Of a DNA stretch of 64,000 nucleotides, positions 57,087 to 64,000 are shown piece by piece. Source of the stretch: Rhynchopus euleeides (Eukaryota; Euglenozoa; Diplonemea; Diplonemida; Diplonemidae); NCBI GenBank assembly GCA_963210315.1, contig OY723317.1:310001-374000 (forward strand). Reading direction: 5' to 3'. The translations under genes were made by a program, and so were the position numbers. Under the pieces are notes generated by a model. It was given only the letters and a program-made list of their open reading frames with translations. It was not told the DNA's origin and searched no databases. The stretch's first letter is position 1. Each line of letters opens with the position of its first letter.

Positions 57087-58164
57087 GATGTAGCGTGTGC
57101 CCGTCCATCTATCTCACTTCCCCGGGTACAGTGCAGCGTAGGAGGTCAGCGCCGCATCCATGAAGCGCTTCTTCGAAGCCTGACTGACATCGGACAGGAG
57201 GTCGGGCTTCCCCACCTGGGAGGTACACTTGCCGCGTTCGCGACATGCGTGACACGCGACACGCTACCTGAAACGTGAGTGTGCCTTGCTAACACGGGCA
57301 TTTCAACGGTCTGCCGGCGACCGTTCCCCAAACCAGTAAACCAGCAGTTTTGGAAAATCGGAGAGATCACCCTACTGCGCTGAATATGGCGCGCACCACT
57401 GCAAACATCCCCGGGAGCTTTTGGGCTTTCAGACCTGAAGGGGCCAGCAGGTGGGTGGCGTCGGGGAGTGGCAGCTTTGTAACTGTCCTCCAGCTGCTGG
57501 CATGTCCAGCCCTGCGAGAGTGCCAAGGTGTATTGAGTCCCTGCGGAGCACAACCCCCGATGAGAACGAGCGCCAGGTGATCCTCATTCATTTTCAGCTG
57601 TAACGCGCATGAGGGGCACTCTCTGCCGCAAGCATCTCTGGGCATCACTCGAGAGCTGTCACATGATGACGCGGAGAGAAATCAGAGAAAAAGTCCCGCC
57701 TGACGGGCACGCGCCTGGAAACTGTGGGGGGGCGAGCAAAAAATCCCTTGTAAAAATTCTTAGAAAAAACCTGGTTCCCCGACCCAAAAAACCTGGAAAA
57801 AGGGCTCGTTCCCCGCCCAGGCCTGGTCCCCCCTACTGGCACCCCGGATTAGGACATGTCTCTGGGGGTGTCCGGGGGGCATTTTTGGCCCATTTTTGGC
57901 TGGGGAAAATGGGCCATTTTTCACGATTTTTTCGGTTTTTTGTCCGGACCGGCACCGCATTTGAGGGGCCAAAATCTGATTTCCGAGGCCCGGGAATGGT
58001 CGCAGTGGCTTCATTTGGCCAAAAACGTTCAATTTACCCTTCTCCAAAAAAAATTCGAAAGGGTCCCCCTACAAATCGCCGGTCTTAGGAAATTTTTTTT
58101 TGGCACCCAGATTTCAAAATTTTTCAAACTATTTTCTGGACCAAAAATCAAACTATTGAGGTCC

Positions 58165-58420
58165 TGGCCGGACATGTCCGGGGGGGGGGGGGGTCAAAAT
58201 TGGATTTCCCGAATTTCCGGGTCCGGACATGTCCGCCCGGACATCCGGACACCAGAAAATGTCCGCCCTGTCCGGGGCGGACATTTCTGGATGTCCGGAT
58301 GTCCGGGCGGGAAATTCGGGAAATGTCCGGCGGGGGGGGGGGGGGGGGGGGGGGGTCAAAATTGGACCCGGACATCCGGACACCCGGATTTCCGGTCCGG
58401 ATATGTCCGCCCTGTCCGCC
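58165..58420. repeat. Cluster of GTCCGGACATGTCCG-type palindromes
   Basis: Multiple GTCCGG, GGACATGTCC and GGGCGGACATTT motifs in both orientations, with runs of 14 and about 22 G (near 58181 and 58333). A related fragment is at about 55858-55890. Confidence 0.7.
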
Positions 58421-58574
58421 CTGAAATCGCCTAAGGGGCCGGGGGAAATCCAGGAAATTCGGGAAATCCAGGAATATGAAGAATCCTCCAAAATCCCAAA
58501 ATCCCAAATAAAACTTCGTCCACCCCACACGGGATCTGTGGACGATAGCGAACGGCCTGGTTTCCCCCCCCATA

Positions 58575-58790
58575 AAAAAGCGTCGACCCAGCGTCGACCC
58601 AGTGGAACTGGGTTGACGCTTGGTCGAGGCTTGGAGCGTCGACCCAGTGGAACTGGGTTGCCATTCAAGCCTGGACCAAGCGTCAACCCATTTATTACGC
58701 TGGGTCGACGCTTACCTAGCGTTGACCCGATTACACTGGGTCGACGCTCACCAAGCGTCGACCAAGCGTCAACCCACTTTCACTGGGTCG
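58575..58790. repeat. Cluster of GCGTCGACCCAGT inverted repeats
   Basis: GCGTCGACCCAGT and its complement ACTGGGTTGACGC alternate with short loops (for example GGA), giving four or more hairpins. Related GTCGACCGTCGACCCAGTG lies at about 43141-43160. Confidence 0.8.
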
Positions 58791-58808
58791 AAGAGAGTAT
58801 GGTTTTGC

Positions 58809-59043
58809 AGGAACAGATGCTCACTACCGTGGCCTCCGGCGGCTGGGGGGCTCCGCCCCCCAGACCCCCCTGTGGCGTATGTCTCGTACTCAAGTCATTC
58901 GATTACCACCAGGTCAGGGAATCCAACCACTCCAGTAGCCTCAGGGGGACGCAGCCAACTCACACAGAATCTGTACGCCCACAATGAACAGATGTTCACT
59001 ACCGTGGCCTCCGGCGGCTGGGGGGCTCTGCCCCCAGACCCCC
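58809..59043 (+). repeat. Two GC hairpin elements 177 bp apart
   Basis: Same unit as 56863-57086; the second hairpin has lost one G/C pair of the stem (CTCTGCCCCCAG). Confidence 0.85.
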
Positions 59044-60447
59044 CATCTCGCGTGCCCGTCTAGTAACCAAGTCCTTGCGCTTCAACGGCCGTGGCATATC
59101 AGGGGGTAGCGTCGAAATCATGGTCCCGAAAGCCATTTTTTGGGTTTCCTCCGGCACCCGAGGATGGCGCGAGCGGGAGAGGAACCACGGAAGGAACCCA
59201 GCGCCTCACACCGTGCCCACCTCGTGGTCCACCGACGGGAAAAATAGGCAACAACACGAGCGCGCGCGAAGCGCGCGCGAGAAAAATTGACCCCTAGTGT
59301 TTTGCCCCCTGATCCCCCCCCAAAACAGGAGCGTCAACCCACCATATCTCCAAAATCGAAAAGTTAGCGACAGGCCTGCTCCAGTAGTCACAATACCGTT
59401 CAGCAGCAACCAGATCTCCAATGGTGTCACACACACAGATGTGCGGAGGTTTCCCTGTGCACCAGCGGCATTTCCAGGACGCACCCACACCCTTATCTAA
59501 CCTGAAGCTGTTGCACGGCTCCGAAGCAGGGTGCATCCCAAATCCTGTGCTGTGACACCGCTCCACACAACTATACTATTTGCACAAACGCAATGGCGGT
59601 GGTGCAGCCTAACACGGCCACCGACCAAGGTATGGCACGGGTGACCTGCGGCTGTGCCAAGGCATCTCATAGACATGGAGAGAGAACCCCGCTGTTCTGA
59701 GCGACGTGTGTTAGTGTGAAGCGGGATGACACCCAGGAGTTCGCGTTGGGCGGGCGTGGGATGGGGGTGGGTTGGGGTTGCGAGGAGGTTATCTGAAGAA
59801 CACTTGCCGTGTTGACTCGGCCGCGGGTGCCGGCGCGCCTCGGTCGTTTGACAGTTGTTCTCGCAGCACAAATTAAAAAATATCTATCGAAAATGCACCA
59901 CATCGCGGACTGGAGTGCTAGGAGCTCGCAACTCGCTCTGTGATCGCGTTCAACGCACATCTACCCTTGAATTATGAGGGAGGGCCAGGGGGGGTGGCAC
60001 GGTATTGCCCGTGTACTGTTCTGTTCTATCTAGGACTCTACACTACAGGAGCCTCCGCTGAACCGGCAGCACTTCGGCGATTTCTTTTTCACCAAAAAAT
60101 AAAAACAACAACTATTCCGGGGGGGGGGGGTAAAACTACACCAATTCTGCACTGCCGAGCGAAGCCCCCCCCGACTGCCTCTCTACGAAAGACAACTAGA
60201 CACGATATCCCCCCCCCCCCCCGCCCATCCACCCCCCACACGTGAAGACCTTTTGCAGGAGCATCATAACAGCACCAAGAAGCACCAGATGCCCCAACCA
60301 CCACCACTACAACAACAAACGTGCTCTTCTCTGTGTTGTTCGCCGACGGAACGCCTCAGAGTTATAGTTTGAAACGCCGCTTTTTTTTATTTTGCTGTCT
60401 TTTGTGTGTCCTTTTTTTTTTGAGCCCACATTCATATCGAACGCGCG
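59044..60447. other. Intergenic 3' of the coiled-coil gene
   Basis: Holds the GCGCGCGC-GAA-GCGCGCGC hairpin (59260-59278), poly-G and poly-C runs near 60120 and 60210, and a 90-residue minus frame at 59294-59566 with Cys pairs (WKCRWCTGKPPHICVC) that could be a transposon protein remnant but is unproven. Confidence 0.5.
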
Positions 60448-63400
60448 TCACGGCAGCTCCACAGGCACCACACGCCCATACGCAGCCCCAACCCCCACAT
60501 CTCTGTTTCTGTGGAACCCGGCACCGCCACCAGCACCGCCGCCGCCACGGGGGAAAACACCCCCTCCAGGGCAGCCCCCAACCACCAATCTCGGGTGCGG
60601 GGAATGCAGCGCCGGAGGCGGTGGCGGCGACATGCTTGGGAGCCGGTGGACCACACCACCACCCTGCTGTGGCGACACTGCGGGAACGCCACTGCTCTCA
60701 AAGGCGCCCCAGTCCCTACCGGCTGCAACCCCTGCCGCGCCTGCACCGCTTCCACCTGGAAACAGCACAAAGGCGGATCGAGCCGAGACTGGGGTTCCGT
60801 GCCCTCCGACAGCATCGCCCAGGCTGCCCCCACCGCCCGCACAAACCGGTGAGGAGGAAACTGGCGGTGCCAAGGATGCGGAGGAGGAAGAGGAGCGTGG
60901 CCCCACGCTTTTCCAACAGGCAGCGGGGCGGCACGGCGCTGCCGCACCGCCGCCATCACCCCCGCCCCTGGGGAAGACGGAGGAGGTCGCAGAGGACGAA
61001 GGGTGGGAGTGGATGGACACGGCTCGCCGCGAGCTGATCACATCAGACGACAGCCCTGCATCCACCAGGGCTGAGGGGGCGGTAGCCGGGGATGGCGGGG
61101 GCGCTGCGGCGTGGTGGTGGTGGTGCTGCTGCTGCCGGACCCCCTCCGCCAGCTCGACCGCCAGCCTCAGCAGCGCCAGCTCCGACGCCTTCTCCGCAGC
61201 CTCACGCTTCGCCAGCTCCACCTCCCCGAGGTGGGCAACGCCTTCTCTGAAGAAGGCGGCCTTCCAGAGCCCGCCGACACCCCCACCTCCTCCGGCGGAA
61301 TAAAAGCGAAAAACAAGCTCCGACCGCGCCTCCACCTCCTTCAGCAGCAGGTCCGCCCGGCCCGCGCTCTCCCCAGAGGCGAGCGTGGAGACATGGAGGG
61401 ACGCGGATTTGCCTTGCAGCTCGGTGCATCTTGCTCGGGTGGTGGAGAGGACGCTTTCAAGAAAGGCGTTTTCCGCCGCCACCTCCGTGAGTGTGTCCTG
61501 CGCGGCGCTGAGCGTCTGCAGGGTGTGGCGGTGCGCCGCGGCGTGCTGATCAGCTGTGTCCGATATTTCACCGAGAGTGGCCTGCACCCCTCCCAGGCGC
61601 GACGCCACTGCGGGGAGCCTCGCAGCAGCGTGCAGCAGCAGCGCTGTGGCGGGGTGCGGCTGCGGCGCTGCCACCGCGGCACCCCCACCGGCAGCAGCAG
61701 CAGCCGCCGCAGCGGCAGCCGTCTGCACCACGCCGGCCATGATATCACGGATCTCCCCCTCCCCCTCCCGAAGGGATGCACGGCAGGCGGTGATGGCGGG
61801 GTGCATCGAGCTGCCGCCGCTGCACCCAGCTGAGGCCACGGAGACACTGTTGGAGGCAGGCTGATGGCGGTGGTGGCTGTATGGGGTTGTCCCGGTGGCG
61901 GCGGTGGCAGCGGCTGCGGTGGCGGTGGCCGACCCGCAGAGCGCGGCGAGGAGATCGGACACGGCGGCGGCGAACGGCTCGCCCCCAGAGGGGGTCGGCT
62001 GATGCTGCTGCGAAGGCGGTGTGCCGCCCCCCGGGCGTCCGACGGGCGGTGCCGCAGCCGGTGTCGCAGGGAGGCTAGGGGAGTGTGGCGGTGCACCGTG
62101 GGGGTGATGGTGGTGGTGGTGGTGGTGGTGGTGGTGTGCGTGTGGCGGGGTGCCCGCCACCCGGTGAGACGGTGGTGCCCCTGAGGGGTCTGCGGTTTCG
62201 GAGGAGCGCAGCCTGCCCTCGAGGAGCCCCACCTCGCTGCGGAGGGCGCGGCAGGAGGCGTCGGCGACCTGGGCCTGCTCGCTGAGGGTGTGTGCCTGTG
62301 TGGGGTGGGGTGTGGGGAAGTGCAAAAAGTGGCGCCCGGAGGAGCATCCCGGGCTGGAGCCTTGCATACCTTCAGGTTTGCAGCGTGGAGCTCGCCTTCC
62401 AGAGTGTGCACCCTCCGCTCCAGGTGCTCGCAGGAGGAGAGGGATTCGCCCAGCTGTGGTGGTGGTGGTGGTAGTCAACGTTGGCCGTGGCACAACACAC
62501 AAGGCGGAGACAGTATGCTTCCTCGCAGGTTGATACCCACCCACCACACACACGACCCCACTTATTCTCACTTCCACCTGATTTGGCAAATCGCCCAAAC
62601 TCCGCCAAATTCGGGTCAAATCAGGGTGGCACTTATTTCTCAGACAGTTTTGACCTCCCGCCAAAATGTAACCTTTATGCAAAACGAGAGATGTGTTTAT
62701 ACCTTCGCTGCGTTGAGGGCAAGCTGTGCGTTGGCTTCCACCACCTGCTCCCGACATGCGGCCGTGTCCCCCTCCGCATCCCGCAGCCGCTGCTGCAGCG
62801 GCACGGCCTCCGCCTCCCTCTCCGCCAGCACCCGCTGCAGCCGCGACAGCTCCGACCGCAGCGCCGCCGCGCTGGTGTCGCTCCGCTCCGCCGCCTCCGC
62901 CGCCGCCTGCCTCTGCGAGGCCTCCCCAGCCATGCGCTGCAGCTCCGCCGCGAGGCGCCGCGTCTCGTCAGCCAGGATCGTCTTCTGCTGCTGCGCGGAC
63001 CTCACATCCCCCAGCAGCGCCTCCCGATCCGCCGCAGCCGCACCCAGCTCCGCATGCACCATCCGCAGCTCCGCCGCATGCCCCGCAGCCGCATCCCCCA
63101 GCCGCGCCTCGCAGCTCCGCAGCTGCTCCCTCTCCGACCGCAGCCCCGCCTGCGCCTCCTCCAGCACGCCTGCCAAGGATGCCGCCTGCTCCTCGCTGTG
63201 CCTCACCCGGGCCAGCAGCGCCTCGGCGCGCTCCTCCGCCGCCGCACGCTGTGCCCGCAGCACATCCATCGCCTCCGCAGCACCCGCCTCCGCCGCGGCG
63301 CGCTGCGCCCGCATCGCCTGCTGCTCCGCAGCCCGCTCCTCAGCTGCGGCGTGCTGCAGCCCCTGCTGCTGCGCACGGAGCGCCTCCATTTCCGCATGCA

Positions 63401-64000
63401 GGGAACGCTCCGCCGCATCGCGCTGCGCGCGGTGCGCCTCCAGCGCCTGCACCGCCTCCGCACGCCCCGCCTCCGCAGCTGCGGCACGCTCCTCCGCCGC
63501 TGCGCGCTGCGCGCGCAGCGCCTGCAGCTCCGCAGCCCGCTCCTCAGCTGCGGCATGCTGCAGCCCCTGCTGCTGCGCACGGAGCGCCTCGATCTCCGCA
63601 TGCAGGGAACGCTCCGCCGCATCGCGCTGCGCGAGATGCGCCTCCAGCGCCTCCACACGCCCCGCCTCCGCAGCTGCAGCACGCTCCTCCGCCGCTGCGC
63701 GCTCCGCGCGCAGCGCCTGCAGCTCCGCAGCCCGCACCGCGTCGCGCTCCGCCGCGGCGCACCCCTCCTGCTGCCGCAGCGCCTCCGCCTGACGCAGCTC
63801 CGCCTCCGCCGCCGCCGCCGCTGCGGCACACCCCTCATGCGCGCGGCGGAGCCGCGCGGCCTCCGCATCCTTCTGCCCCAGGGTCAGCGACATGTCCTCC
63901 GCCAGCGCCTCCGCCTGCACCCGGGCAGCCTGTGCTGTGGCAACGCCCTGGCGCAGCTCCGCCACCTCGGCTGCCGCCGCCGCCGCTGCCGCGGCGGCGG
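60448..64000 (-). CDS. Coiled-coil protein, three exons in window (5' end outside)
   Basis: Exons 62703->64000, 62370-62453 and 60448-62295; the introns (62454-62702, 249 bp, and 62296-62369, 74 bp) start GT and end CAG, both phase 0. The upstream exon is an uninterrupted Ala/Glu/Arg/Gln coiled coil with long near-repeats (ALRAQQQGLQHAAAEERAAE twice). The 28-residue middle exon continues it (LGESLSSCEHLERRVHTLEG). The last exon begins as coiled coil, then has an 11-His tract from (GGT)n/(CAC)n DNA near 62106-62135, Ala/Gly/Pro/Ser-rich linkers, another helical stretch (ELAKREAAEKASELALLRLA) and a Gly/Pro-rich tail. No family recognised; cytoskeletal or centrosomal scaffold is a guess. The frame remains open to base 64000. 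Confidence 0.78.

Larger units (their letters stand above)
57087..58808. other. Intergenic with palindrome clusters
   Basis: A 200-bp dispersed repeat copy (about 57870-58080), GGACATGTCC-type palindromes (58165-58420) and GTCGACCC inverted repeats (58575-58790). No gene recognised. Confidence 0.5.

Noticed and set aside
57146-57648. Minus frames of 135 and 93 codons
   Set aside because: Overlapping frames with no motif; could be a decayed element protein but nothing supports a call.

Overview
Nuclear DNA of a GC-rich, single-celled eukaryote. The evidence is a full-length beta-tubulin gene, GT-AG introns in one gene, a secreted eukaryote-style GH92 mannosidase, a multi-pass membrane class III nucleotide cyclase, and dense repeat and transposon content. 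The protein styles (six-TM cyclase, Cys-rich SGYCEC module, DUF4116 repeat proteins) would suit a SAR or alveolate-like protist. I cannot name the organism from sequence alone.

Every host gene I can support lies on the minus strand. From left to right they are: a tandem copy of a subtilase-like/LamG-repeat gene, cut by the left window edge (1-3265); an adenylate cyclase-like gene (3769-5934); the complete second copy of the subtilase-like gene (7973-11746); beta-tubulin (12204-13544); three intact genes encoding a ubiquitin-like N-terminus plus DUF4116-type repeats (14615-16975, 19784-21838, 23380-25107); a fourth with one frameshift (28084-30305); a GH92 alpha-mannosidase (36357-39095); a fifth, heavily broken DUF4116 copy (40393-42788); and a three-exon coiled-coil gene that leaves the right edge (60448-64000).

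Between the genes lies an unusually rich set of repeats. Two 1-kb inverted copies of a DNA transposon have CAGGG ends and perfect 7-bp target duplications (32217-33286 and 43241-44217). A 2.4-kb element (44579-46969) has 180-bp terminal inverted repeats built of an 18-bp palindrome, plus a nested second left end. There is a 98-bp MITE with a 3-bp duplication (27975-28072). A 515-bp block occurs twice and ends in a homopolymer A tract. Eleven copies of a short GC hairpin element are dispersed through the right half. A 7.1-kb satellite of 41-bp units (47451-54551) has two subfamilies and higher-order repeats.

The genes do not form an obvious pathway. The striking biology is (a) a subtilase fold in which all four catalytic positions are replaced, kept in two tandem copies with a mosaic of near-identical and diverged segments; (b) a locally expanding family of ubiquitin-like/DUF4116 proteins that differ by whole 51-residue repeat pairs; and (c) several short mobile elements whose boundaries can be read from empty-site comparison inside the segmental array.
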